A DNA stretch of 64,000 nt from Paramacrobiotus metropolitanus. Taxonomy: Eukaryota; Tardigrada; Eutardigrada; Parachela; Macrobiotidae. The stretch covers positions 248,001 through 312,000 of the forward strand of contig NW_026570235.1 of the NCBI RefSeq assembly GCF_019649055.1, given 5' to 3'. The notes under the pieces were generated by a model. That model ran no database searches and had not been told where the DNA came from. It saw nothing but the letters and a program-made list of their open reading frames with translations. The translations under genes and the position numbers were made by a program. Positions 49,400-62,800 of this stretch are shown here, in pieces. Position 1 is the stretch's first letter, and every line of letters starts with the position of its first letter.

Positions 49400-51660
49400 G
49401 TTTGCATTGTATTGTCCGGAAGTTGAGTCCCCTTAGGTGATCGCATCGGTAATTTAATCACAACTTGTTAGTTCTGCCTGGCTTCTTTTCTATCATTACA
49501 AATAGCAAATCGCTGCAGGTCACCGTACTGCCAAATACAGAACAGCACAAAACGGTATTCCGACATCGGCAAATTAATACAGAGTGATGTTATGGCACCG
49601 TAGATTGCTAATTATGATGTCAATAGGAAGGACTTCACGAACTAATCTAATGAAAAACAGCCTACCAATGTAAATTGGTACGGGATGGCCGAGTTCGCTG
49701 ATGCCAAAGCATATAGCTGCATAATAGCCGGAGATTTACTAATTAATAAAGCAACATGGTATTATATGTTACATCTTATGTTATAGTATTTTTGCTTTCT
49801 TTTAAGAAAACAAAAATATTATAGTCGGGTACGTTAAGAAAGCCCGCCAAATCTTTCTAATATTGCATTAACAAGGCAAACGTCCTGGAAGGTTTATTAT
49901 TGTGAGTTTTTATACTAGTTTCATTTGCCATGGCTCTGCCAGTGTTGCAAACGTAATACCAATACCTTCGAAACTCTTCAGAAAATCTTTAAGTCAAGTT
50001 GCATAAGACATTGATTTGAACACGTGAGCACTTTCTTCCGGTTTGACCCGCTGGTTACAAATTGAAATTTCCATTGAAATCTTCGTACATAATCAAACTG
50101 CAAAGGTACTCGTAGTCAATGGAAAAGCATATCTGAAATCATTATTAATGGTAAGGTATAATAAAAGATTCAGTCAACGAATAATGGGTATGCAAAATAC
50201 AGCGGTAAAACAGCTGCAGAATGATGTACTTACATGCTTTAATTAGTCTAACGAATAAATCCTCGTAATGTCAACTAGAATATATATTACTAATTCTTGT
50301 AATTCTAAGTGTAAACGGGTTCATAACAAAAGTGTTTCCAAAATACAACCCTTTATCGGGGTCAGGGTCAAAACATAACATGATTATAAATCAAATAATT
50401 ATTTATAAATTCACACATCAGATTATTACATAGAGAATAACATCACCATCAATCCCGCTTAGCAAGTTTAAAAGCAGAAAACACATTCTCGTAATCAACC
50501 ATGTCCCTAAAGGCCTAAACGTTCCGAGAACTGAAGCCACATTTCCGCGTGCATTGTATCTCAATGCTTATTTTCTCTCAATTATAAGCCTAGAACAATA
50601 TGTCTTGCATTAATGGACATTAAAAGTACTATGGTTATGGCCTTATCGCCCTTATGGGCAAATGATATGGATTTAATTCTGATTTCCTCTGGTTATGGTA
50701 GGGGCAGTAGTAAATTAAACAATATTAGAGGGATTTGATTTTGTTGTTAAAATTTTGGTCGTAATGTGTTGTAAACCGCCGCTAAAAATCTTGAGGATTT
50801 GCACAACTGCTGTTTAGCATAACAGCGCACTGCATCGCTACAAACCGATTTCTACGATCGCTATCAGCTGTTATCGGACAAACGGGCTAATTTGCTGTAT
50901 GCACGATACCGGAAGTACGGGTTTTTATTCCTGGATATCATTTTTGTCCCCGGTTTCATCCCCACATAATCATACGGGGATTAGTTTTTTGCACTTGCCT
51001 GATTTTGATTCTCGCTTTCGAAAGGAAATAGGTCATGTAATGTAATGTAATGTAATAGGTAATGTTCGCTGTAATGTTTTTGTTTGAAGTACAGCACCAG
51101 CACCTGTAAACTTAATTCGTTTTTGGAATGTGCTTCCCTCCGAAATGAATGCCGAGTGCGAACCGTTATTGCACTATGCCTTAATTCCTGTTATACGACA
51201 ATTTCGATTAAGTTGAGCGCGAGCGTTCATCAGTTAAGATTTAATTCTTAAAGATGCTAGTCATCATTTAAAGCATTTTAGCGTGTCAGGACGGTGTTTA
51301 CACAGTAGATTGTTTACAAAAAGGCAGCTTCGCTACTTATCGATCGCTTGTCTTGATAACTTTACATATAATTATAGACTGCCAACAACACATCGCAAAG
51401 GGTCTGCATAAATATGTGTAACCGCGTTCTGTGGATAAGTTGCAAGCGTGGCCATGAAATTCGGTAATCTGACACAAAAAGATCAGTCAAGCAAACGGCG
51501 GTTTTTTCCTCCGTTGTGCCTTATAATACATAGCCGTTGATGAGGCCGGAATGGATATTAAGCAACATCGCATGTGTCGCGATCAATAAATTTATAATGC
51601 AAAGAACGTCGCTGTTGTGACATAGTAGTGCATTGTCAAGTGTGGGTAAATATTCACATC
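49400..51660. other. AT-rich host intergenic DNA, right flank of the element
   Basis: No gene recognised. A (TAATG)n pentanucleotide run lies at about 51035-51057. The short open frames here have no protein-like content. Confidence 0.5.
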
Positions 51661-54600
51661 GGAACCCCGGCTAGAATCAAACTCAATTTATTGCCGGGAA
51701 TGCGAGATTTGCCTTGCGGCCAATTTGTGCCATATATAGGGACCGGCGCGCGTAAGCCCAAAACTAACATGTAAGCCCAGTGAAAGCGCAATATGTGCAA
51801 ATGTGGAGTACGCTGAGCGGCCAGCACACGGGGCACCCATATCCCGAAAGGGATTTGTTTTTAATAAGGAATATGAGAGGATGAGCAATTCTAAGTACAG
51901 TGCTCAGAATAAGTCAACAATTAAACGCTGCCAAACGCGCGGCAGCTGTCCGTCGTTGCGCTGACGATTGTCAACGCGGTATGTATATCGGCGGCACACA
52001 AACAGGAATTGTGTAGTATTTGCTTAATTTATGTTCTACCATCCGCCTATTATAGGCTTACAGCTGAATAAGACCAACCGATACAGAACAGCTTCCGGTT
52101 CTGGCCCAAAGAGAAACGCCGGGATCTGGCGCATTTGACACGGACCGGAACCCAGCGTGCCTGTATCAGCGGGCTACAACCATTTAAATAGGCAGTCATG
52201 TTAATGCATTTCATGTTGGCCATGGCCGTTTGTTTAACGGCCACGGCGCCCGACCTGAAGGGGGTGCAAATTGGAACTGTAAATGGTTCTCGAGAGCAGG
52301 AAAAACTCCATGTTGACCAATCTGCCACAGCAGCCGCTCCTCCAATCGAACGCTACATACAATATATATCCACATTCAGTGTACACATGCCTACACACGC
52401 AGGCGAAACTGGAACCAGCCGTTAAATATTAGGGATTGTTCGTCAATCACCAGATAAGCAGACAGACCCATGTCACGTCTACCATAGCCGGCACGTATAT
52501 AGTTTATATCGCCGGAGCGCCGGGTTACAAACTAGGCGGTTCGGGAATTGTACTGTTGCGCCAGCTGGTGCATTTGTGCCGTCACATTAGGCACCATATC
52601 GTTACCAACACACGGCGGTTATAGGCACTGGTCCTGCCGAATCTGATGACGTAGAAATTGCATTTATTCCTGCCAATATCACTTCGTAAGATTCGGGTTG
52701 CCTCTTGTTCCCCCTCCGTGCGCGCCTGTTCTGCTTCCCACTTGTCTACCGGGCATTGTTAATTCTGTCTTTGTGTACTGTATGTATGAGCGACCGGGCA
52801 GTGAAGAGGATGATGTAGTCTGCCCTGGAAAAAAACCAGCGCACAGCTGATTGGAAGCGGAAGTGCACAGTGCCGTCTGTGATTAATGCAACCTTTACTG
52901 TTATGCATACATCTTGGCCCATTCGCCGTTGAGCTGGCCTTTGAACTGCACGGTTTTGTTAGGGGGGAGAAATGATTTCTTCTTCCCTATTACTTTGACG
53001 TCGGCAATATTTTTCTAATCCTCTGCATCGTGCCGCCTGATGAAGACGCACTCTGTCAATTGCCCTCTTCGTATTGTGGGCACCGTCGATATACTTAAAG
53101 TCCATGTACTGCGCCTCCTTGTACCGGAATATGCTGTTTATTATTGGCTGTTTATTATTGGAGTAATTATGGGTATATACTGTCGATTGCCGACATGGCA
53201 TTATGTCTGTTTGAAGTTTCATCAAACTGTTTATACAAAAGGCTGTTGGGCCCCGGCGATGATATTATCATAGAGTGCTGATGATGTGCCCAGTGCATAT
53301 GATGCACCACAGCGGAACTAACCATAATCATTCCGGCAAATGCAGGCTAAGGAAAAAGTCACTCAATCGGATGTCATCATCATTGAAGAATTAACGACCG
53401 TCGATTTCCCGTCAAAAATGTACATGTGTCTAGTATTAGCCAGCGAATTGTCATCTCTAACTATAATGTGCTGCCATTGTATCCCCTTCGAGTGGTTAGC
53501 ATCTCTATGTGCCAGCTCTATGCAATATACGGCCGGGAATGCCAGATAGCTATAGCGCGCGGGACCTTTTATGAATTCTGCTGCTGCTGTACATAACACG
53601 AATAATACACTTCAGACCGGTCCCAGGCCAGCGTCCTTCTCCGACGGCGGATGTCGCTGCTTTAGGGCAATCTGGCCGAATTATAAACGAAAATCTAAGC
53701 TAAAAAGACAGCTGCAATTGCCCGTGACGTCACGGCTGCAGACCCGGCGAATATATACGTTACGTTGTGTGGCTGGGTGCGCGCATTAGCACTGCCGCGC
53801 ATTACACACAGCGTATACACTTGTGACAAGTGACTGGGCATTAGCAGCGCGTTGGGCTCCGTTATCCCCCCGAAATTTGGCCCTACAACAACGCTCTCTT
53901 CGCGGTGGTGTACGTGTGCAGTGCGCCCGCACGATGCAAACTCCTCGGTGTAATTACTATAATGCGGCTCTTCATTAACCCGATCGAAGCCTATTTGTGG
54001 CCGAGGAGCCTATTGTGTAAGCTTAGGAGGCAGATAGCGAGCTGGCTGCCGTTGGTGGCCATATAATCTTACTCAAACACTCTTTGTGTGTGTGTGACAG
54101 TGTGGTGCACTGCGCGTGTATTTGTTTCCTTCGCCAAGCGACGGTCGACGGGAGATGGCAAGCGTTGACGAAGGGAGTTATTGGATTAGAAGTGCCATGG
54201 CGGTACTATCAACCATTTGGCTAATCAGCCAGAATCACAGTAATATGTGGCTGATAGACGCTGCTACCGTGCAGCAGCTGGCAACGGAGAACAACACAAG
54301 GTACGTGGTCAATACTGGGTGTGTGCCTGTGTCGTGTGGTGTGTGCACATAATAACGTCATGATTGCAAACAGTAAAGTGCCGGTTGTCAGTCATTCCAG
54401 TGTAATGGTGATTGCGTTAGCAGCTGAGCGTAGGCAGCAGCAGAGGACAGCCCCACAAATTCATTGAAATGATCACATTTCACACTTTTACGTCCCCGTT
54501 AAGTGCATCTAAACAGCAATTTATCTTGATTGCTATTGCATCACGTTAGCCGGGTATTTTATTGCGGGAAATTTGTTCCGCCAAATAAATTTCTGGATCA

Positions 54601-55714
54601 CATATATTATAAATGGACGCATCCATTCTAATGCCCATCCCACACTGCACTTCACGGTGGCACTTGCCGTATCAACTTGCGGATATGCATACCGTACTGT
54701 GCATGAATATGACAATAGATTATGTATATCAGCTGATCGAGTTATCAATACCACCTTCTGTACTTGCTTCCGTTATTCGAAAATGATAAACCCAAAACCA
54801 ATACTGGAATGGACTGAACGACTTATGTGCTGATCGGTCCAACGCTCAAGAAAGAGCCGACGTAGCAGAGTGGACAAAGGGCAGTTATTTTGCAAATGGG
54901 AAAATGCGCGTTTGCCATTAAAGCATGGACAGCATTTGTACAATATCCTGTAGAGATATAGCACAGCACTTTAAATTCTGATTTGAAGTATTCGACAATT
55001 GCATGACTTACTAACGTACTTCCTGTACAACACACACACTGACACAACAGGTAAAGAAATCTGTAACAACAACATAGGCCAGTGAATCTAGATTCAAAGT
55101 TTGCTCGAGGTAGATGGATTATTTCTTGTATTATTTTTCATAAAATGTGTTTTCCAGAAAATCTTTACCCATTTGGAATATTGTGTGTAGAAACGAGTGC
55201 TTGCATGCTTGACGGTTGTACAATTCTGCGACAGCAGTGTAGTCTTTTCGCGAATGCTCTGTAAAAGAAAATTCGATCGAAATTGCAGCGGAAAACAGTG
55301 GCATGCTGGTGTAAACGGAAGAACTGGCCACCAGCGCTGCAGTAAATGATTCAACAGAAACTCAACACTAAATACATAAACAGCACAGTATTTTGCGAAA
55401 CAATATACCGTCACGATACTTGGGCTATCGAGCCACGCAATCCATATTTTTGCTGCAATATTATATGCATAGCCATAACTGAGTTCTAATATGCTTGTAA
55501 GGAATTGTAAACGACCCACTTATGCATCCCTTGAGTAACGATTACTTCGATTAAAAAATCGTACCGTGAAATGTCGAAAATGACGATTTACAGCAGTACT
55601 CAACAGTCAGGACTCCGGATTGCGTTGTAAAATAAGTTTGTCAATGAATACTAAAAAATGTTACTTGATTGTTGTTCAACAGTATTCCCCGGCACTGTAC
55701 TGTACTGTACATAC
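51661..55714. other. Intergenic, less AT-rich, no gene recognised
   Basis: The middle of the interval (about 52000-54400) is richer in G/C than its neighbours and carries small repeats: a 14-bp tandem duplication (GCTGTTTATTATTG) at 53133-53160 and a GT run near 54084-54096. It may hold regulatory DNA or the upstream non-coding exon of the channel gene at 59.5 kb. No coding exon is supported. Confidence 0.4.
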
Positions 55715-55748
55715 ATTTGCATAGGTACAGTACTGTACCTATGCAAAT
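55715..55748. promoter_or_regulatory. 34-bp perfect palindrome with two octamer (ATTTGCAT) motifs
   Basis: Reads identically on both strands with no spacer. Each end is ATTTGCAT, the POU-family octamer; the centre is GGTACAGTACTGTACC. It is preceded by a GTACTGTACT run (55696-55710). Confidence 0.6.
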
Positions 55749-58700
55749 ATATGTAAGGATTGATGGTTGGCTAGCTATCCGATATAGTTGTATGCTATTT
55801 TATTGTCATGAAAAGTTGTTTATGAAACCCAGAAACTGTGGTAAAATTACTTATATGTCAAAAATTGCTGCATAGTTCAGATACAGTACTTCTATACCTA
55901 CTAGCGAAGATTTAACTATCAGTGTACAATTTGCAAATAATTACCGGCATCATTATCAGAGTTACGTACCCTTAACGTTCGTTTTTATGATATCTACTGC
56001 ACTGGTTGTTTTAGCGTTATTGTTCGTAATGAATGATTAATATTGTTGCACTTGAAGAGCAGAAAAATTTCCAAAATTTTTTGAAGCTGTAATCAGACTG
56101 ACATACAGTACAGTAATTATACATGATTACAGATGTTTGATTCAAGAGATAGCCGCACAATTGTGCATTATTTCATTATTTATTTGGTTAAATAACAAAA
56201 TCATTAACTGCTGCCGACAAAAATTCCTCGAAGGTTGTGAAAAGTTAATTATAATTATGCATGCATCATTGTTCGTCAACATTAAGTGCTGCGTCGCCTG
56301 TCGTATGTACTCATTTGGCATACATATACTTTAACCCGTTTACTGGACGAATGTACATTTTTCAGATTGCATTGTCAAAAACAATCTTTTTCTTGTATTT
56401 ATAAATGACATTCCGTGGAAGACCCGACTGCAGTGATTACCAGGCTGGTCATCGACGTAACCTAAAAATATTACCTCTGTTGTAGTATAATAAACAGATT
56501 GTGTTTAAGTGTAATCGCAAACTTAATTGACGAACTGTTTTGTATTTCTTAAAAGTTCGCTTTTTTTTATTGTCGGTTTACATGTGCACACAGTTTTAAA
56601 TTACGAGCTACCGGTATATGTGATCAACTGTTAATTAAACGGTTGTGATGCACGCTGCTATTAATTTTTTAATTAAGAAAGTTATGATTTTGTGGTCTAG
56701 TATATTTTCAAACGTGGAAACTGAGTTAGCTTTTATTCATAATTTCTTTAGCTCGGTTTTTGACAAATACTAAAAAAATTTGAAAACTAAGAGTAGTCAT
56801 AATTTTATGTACCAAGTAATTACGAGCTATGTAGAAGTTGTTTTTACGCAAGTGTAGCTAGCTATAGACAGTCTTTCTGTATAAACTCACCATAAGGGAA
56901 TATTTAAAAAGTGTTAGCTGTACTTAGAACAAATTTTTCTGCCGTGTGTGCTTGCCGTACCTTTCTACTCTGCATACCTGGACAGCAAAGCCGCGTTGTT
57001 TATGTGCAGTTACCCTAAAAACTGTTATCCATGTGGATTACCTATTAAACATGTAAACAATTTTCCAAGATACTTGCTTTATAACTTTGTGGACCTCATT
57101 GTCTCGACTGCTTTTAATTTCATTTTTTTAGTTACTAAGAAAAATAGCGAAATGTGTTTTCTACGAAAAACAGGTATAATTAAGTTTTGCAAATTAAAAT
57201 TTTATTTAACGTTTTAAGAAATTTATGGGCAAATTATGGTGAGGGACGACGAATACCTGTAATAGACCGCCAACAGTAGTGATGTCATAATGAAAGATTT
57301 ATGGTGATAGAATATCTTTCATTATGGAAGTGCTGCACAATACTTAGTAAAGTTTTTGAAATTTTTGTATAGGTTATGGCACAGAATACAGTAGGAGATG
57401 CAGTTTTGGCATGTTACAAAGTTGATACTTTTTTGTACTGCACCTGCCCAATGACAAGTTCTAGTTTAATTTTTCTGCTCTGATTATAATGCTTGACTTG
57501 TTGCCACTTCAGTTCGTTGTTGATATTTTCGTGACGTCTGTTTCACAATTTTGTTAAATTAAGATATTAACAGTATAAAAAGCCCATAAAAAAATTTAAT
57601 ACGTTAAGACGCCGCACTATCGTCTGGATTCTAAATGCCCGTGTGCTGTTCTAAAATCTTGTATATACGATATGTCCAAATAATTATTTTTACCCACAAG
57701 CCAGCGCACCAACAATAACAATGAGGCAGGTAAACCTGTCCGTTTAAAACTGATATACACTGATCCCAACTGTATTGTAGATACACTTACATATATCTGT
57801 TCAACTTTGACTGCTTCGCAACTACCAAGCCGACCGTAAATTTTATAAGTGCGTTAATGCTATACTTTATTTCGTAAATTTTATAAGTATGGAAGTCAAC
57901 TTGTGAACCCGGTGATTAACGAAGCCAGATTTGATTAATTAATACGGAATTGATTAATTAGTAGAAACTATATAGTATATAACGAAAACCACGCGTATAT
58001 ACCGGTACATGTACAGATTATTTACTCCCGGATCGTACTTCCGTCCGAAGTGCTGTTGTAAATAAAAACCTATCTGTAATTTATGGAAACCTCCTTGAGT
58101 TCCTAATTACTAAAAATTAAGGCAGTCAGCTTGCGCTTGGAACCGCAAAACTAATTGTTGTGCTTTGCTTAACGGCTGCGGATCATTCACACTGTTTTGC
58201 TGTGATCACCTTAATTTCAAACAGAAGTGCACTCCAAATTTTCCAGTTTAGAAGTAATTAAGTTGCCGGGTCGGATTAGAAAGTGTTGTTAAGGAAGCCA
58301 GTGATGCAGACGTAATGCAAACAAATGGGATGTACAGATGGCGCATTCATAGGGCCTTACTGCCTGGTCCGTGTACATATAAAAAGCGGCACACGTACAG
58401 AAAACCATATCAATCTTCCGGGCTGACGAGTAGCTGGGAATGACGGGTTTAGTTCTTTGCTGGGCTTTAAGCACACAGCCTCAAATCCCGATTGCAGCCT
58501 TAGCACAGACGAACCGCCGATCATCAATGACCGATCAGGGCCGATCAACATTTTCTTGCAGTATCACCGGGGTTTTGTAAGCAACGCTGCCAATGACATT
58601 CGCAGTGTTGGCTTAACATATAAATCCATCTCTGCATTTCATAATTCACACATGCTGCCAGCACTGACAAATATACAAAATCCCATGTCGTTTTCCCTCT

Positions 58701-59515
58701 TCTATTCGTGTGCTGCGTTTTTTTCTTGCGTTTTTACAGTGGAAATTAATCATAAGTGACGAATCTTACGGACAGAATCCTTAGCGTGTCTGGCGGCAGA
58801 AAAAGGATTTTCCTGTACGATCACCGACAAATATGCGTACATCCCCCACGCGTTGGGTGCATGAAGTATGATTATCATACACACTTGCACAGCACAGATC
58901 AGCTGCTCAACCGCTGTGCGAAATCGCCCATCCCTAATAGAGCCGGCTGTGTATAAGCATTGTTCAGAAATGCCATTATCAAGTGCCGACTAAGCATCCC
59001 CAACCACTGCACCAAGAGCCCTGCTATCCCGATTACAACAAATAGACATATTAGCTACTTGAATCCCAAGCAAGCTTACTCCCGTCCTTTTTTGGCTGCC
59101 GTTATTTGGCTGTCTGTCAAGCGAGGCATGTCGTATATGCGGCATTACGTGCCGACAGTTTCCGACTGACTTTCCACGGACACTCCAATCACCACTTCCC
59201 AGCATCTAAGTTGTTGCAGCCCGGGCAACGCCTGGCACATGGTCACTATGTGCGGAGGATGCTCGAGAATTTCCCGCGTTCCTTGCTACTTGTGTCTATA
59301 AACTGTAATTGCACATAGCGGGCACTCCAGAGTCTCTCTCCGCTCTCCCGACAATCATGTTGAGTGACCCCGAAGATACTACATTGTCTTATGCATACGT
59401 TTATGTGCACTTTTGACACATAATCGGTGATTCGTGTTTAAGTAATGCAGTACAAGTGAGGGAAAATTATTCCTGTGTAAAGACTTTGTGTGTCAGCTGA
59501 TTTGTTCTCCCGCAG
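55749..59515. other. AT-rich upstream region of the channel gene
   Basis: No coding sequence seen. A 12-bp inverted repeat (57286-57297 and 57315-57326, 17-nt loop) is present. The last ~1 kb (58300-59515) is less AT-rich and probably near the transcription start. Confidence 0.4.
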
Positions 59516-59805
59516 TCGAGACGCCGTTCGGGTCATGTCCGCCGCATCGGTATCAGCATCATCCGCCAAGAGCCTTCCATTTCATTCACTGCCTCTTATG
59601 CTGGCCATGTCCTTATTTATTAACAGCTCCACTTCGCCAACCACTTCAGGTATCGCCGGCGCTGAGCCCAGTCCGCTGCCACCTGGACATGTTGGCCCCG
59701 GAAGTGTGAGCGCTACGGATGATCCTCCACCCAAAGTATCCGTCACCAAACTACTCAATGATCTACTTGCCGATTATGACAAACGAGTGCGACCAAATTA
59801 TGGAG
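59516..59805 (+). CDS. First coding exon of a GABA/glycine-type Cys-loop receptor (partial)
   Basis: A splice acceptor (TTCTCCCGCAG, ending 59515) opens an exon whose ATG is at 59535. It encodes 90 residues before the donor GGAG|GTAAGA at 59805. A hydrophobic signal-like stretch (SLPLMLAMSLFIN) leads into SVTKLLNDLLADYDKRVRP and NYGG. That last pattern (LL..LL..YD.R.RP..GG) opens the ligand-binding domain of anionic pentameric channels. GABA, glycine or another anion-channel subtype cannot be told from this exon. The rest of the gene must lie beyond 64,000 or in exons that I could not find, so the flanking intron exceeds 4 kb. Confidence 0.7.
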
Positions 59806-62800
59806 GTAAGATCTGGAATAAATAACTACTTGGCTGGAAAAATTATATATTTTGCCTCCTAAAAATAGAATGTAAAACATTTTTGCCTTTTACAGAAATG
59901 GGTGTTGATTTGTTTTCCGTCTAGAATTTTACCCACAATTAACTAATTTATTAAAAATACTAGTATAAATAAGGCGCCGATCGGCTTTGATGGCGTAAAA
60001 AATCAAAGCAGTTAAACCTGCAGCATGAATGCATTCTACAGTACTCTGTAAGCATAAGTATCCTTCAATGAAAGAAATTCCTGTATTTCAGATTTTGAAT
60101 TAAGATTAGAAAAAATTATGAAAAATGTGTTGCATCCTGTTAAATGGTAGTTTATGGTGTACATGTAACTGTTGCAGCTGTGTCTTAAGTCATTTTATAT
60201 GAGGTCACCCTTGTAATCACCACGATCATGAGCGTCTTCATAGTACACTGTTTAAGTTTTTAAATTGGTAACTGTCCATGCTGGCTTCGTCTACATAAAT
60301 TCCTGGTGCAGTTATTAGTGGGTTTGTTAGTTTATTTTATTAATTTGCTCTGCAAAGTGAACAGATTGATTTGAAATCTTTCTGGCTATAAATAAATGAA
60401 ATTGATAAGTGTCTATAATAAAATCATGAGTCAACTTGAAAGGTTTTCGCTCGACAAAAATTAGATTTGCCTTGTCGGCAATGCATATTTTCGAAAAACG
60501 CTGTGACGTTTGTTTGGATAGTGTACTGTCACTGCTCGCTAATAATTGCTAGAATTTCTTTTCGTGTACCAGCGTAATCGTGCTGTCATTTCTTAGAGGT
60601 ATAGTGCTTGCGTATTTTTAACTGCAAATTAAAAAGGAAGGATGAAAGTAGATTCTCTGTGATAAATACCGTTTGCGATTGTTAGGTAATAATCAAGCTG
60701 TTCCTTTGTAGTACTAACAACCATTTGCCAAACGCGCAGCGTTTTGCCGCTTGGCAAAAATGCATTTCCGCTTATACCTGAGAAAATCGATTTTTACCCG
60801 AAAAGATTTAGGTTCGTCTTTTTCTCTTCCTAAAATGTTTTTGCATTTTACGTGCATCCAGATTTGGAATAATCTGGGTGGACTTCTCGAATAGGCCTTG
60901 AATTTAGGATCAAGAATTTTGCGTGTATGGCTGCATTATTATGCAAGCTGACTTACCCATGCATTAATTCAGTAGTTGTGGCAGTTGCATAATACGTCAA
61001 AATTGTTGGGAATTCTGATTTGCAAAAAAATCGTCTTTCCGATCAGTATCTGCGTTACAGGCGGCGGCTTCGCGTACAAAAATACGGACAATGTGCAATG
61101 CAGTCATTATATCGTTGCTGGTTTTCAATGACAATAAGATCCAAGTTAAAGTGTTTCGGAAAGAGCGCAGAATTAATGGATTAGTACATTTCCAACTGTA
61201 AGCCTCCCTTAATCTTATTCCAGTCTATTCTTTAATTCATCCTTAACGAATCGAATGATATAGAAGTCAACAGGCATACAAAAGATTGCATATTTAACAA
61301 CAGCATAAGTGTTTGGTCGTATTCCATCTGGGATTCGGTAAATATAGTCGATATTCAAAGATCCATTTTTTCCTTACAGAACACTTTTGAATTAGTTAAA
61401 GCAATATAGCCTGGAAGCCGGTTGTGACTTCTTGATAACGACACAGGAAAAAGAAATTAGATTTTCTACTGCGTCATACTTTCTGATTTGATTACGCAGT
61501 TTCTGGCTTTTGTTGTGCGGACTTCGGTACGCGGCTACAGCACTAGAATCACAAAAATAAAGATATGGGCATTTGAGGCAGTGAATTGTGAGCCATATTA
61601 TAACATCGTACCAATACATATATCGTTGTTCATATACATCTTTCCTTCCTTACAGTTAGCTCTTCGTTTGTATTATTCGCTATACAACACTACATTTAAG
61701 CACAACAAAATAAAAAATTTGTAAGCTTGTGGTATTTGCTGATTTCGGTTTATTTGAAAAAGCCGAAGTAGACAGTATAATGTACAGTACAGTAAAAGCA
61801 GCTTATGGTGTGTCGGGAAAGGAGCCTACTTGTACTTTTACAACTACAGCCTACATTATATTATTTAAAAGCGTGTGTAGGAAACAGGCTGCCATTTCCT
61901 CGACAACAAATGTTCCTTGTGTAATTTGGTTGTGCGAGGGAATTCTATTATGTACGATTATTTATCACTCGTTGTTGTACCTGACTGACGTTTATCTACC
62001 TTTTTGTTCGGTGTTGAATAGCTGAGAGAATATCGATGCGGAAGGGTGCTATATAAGAATCGTTTGATTCCTATTATGCAAAAATCTGTATTTCAATTTC
62101 AATTCTTCCGTGCCAACTAATGTACATATTGGCAAAAAAACTCGAATTACGGACACTGCCTATTGATTGGACGCTAACTGAATAAATATCCGTTTGGAAT
62201 ATATTTTGGGTAAATCGTTGGGATTCATATGATTCCGCGGTCTGGTATCCCGCTAATTAAGTCAAATAGCCTCCGGTGGGGCTAACAACAAATGCAAACA
62301 TTGTGCATGTGCGTGGTTCTTGATCAAGAGCTGCAACAGGGCGCATATTGGGTCTTTTTTCGATTACGGCGGCAATGTATTGGAAAGAGAGAAAGAGAGT
62401 TAGAGCATCTCTCAACACGATCCGAACGGTAACGGTCGGTGCCGGGAAGTAGTGGAGACGCAGATAATTTCCGATGAGCTCTTATATACTTCATCGATGT
62501 AAATACACTCCAGTCTTGTAGCTACAACTTTAGTCTTTATCGAAACTATATTTCTGTTTGGATTCTCATCCATTCGAATGTAAATGTGCAGCAGTAATCC
62601 GTCCAGTGCTCCGTTAACTACATTAACAATATCGATAATCATATAATTACGATGCTGTCAACACAAATTTCTATTAATGTTTGTAGTAGTTAAATATGCA
62701 ATATGAAATGCAGTTTACGATTCCGGCACAGTCAAAAAGTGATAATAACATTCCAGTGTCAGTTGCGTGGGCATGTCAGCAGTAATTACCGAAATTACGG

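Noticed and set aside
51654-53800. Small plus- and minus-strand frames in the right-hand host region as genes
   Set aside because: No domains, no splice structure, no start context; lengths are expected by chance.
62412-62642. A minus-strand 76-codon frame as an exon
   Set aside because: The composition is somewhat protein-like, but there are no splice sites or known motif that I can defend.
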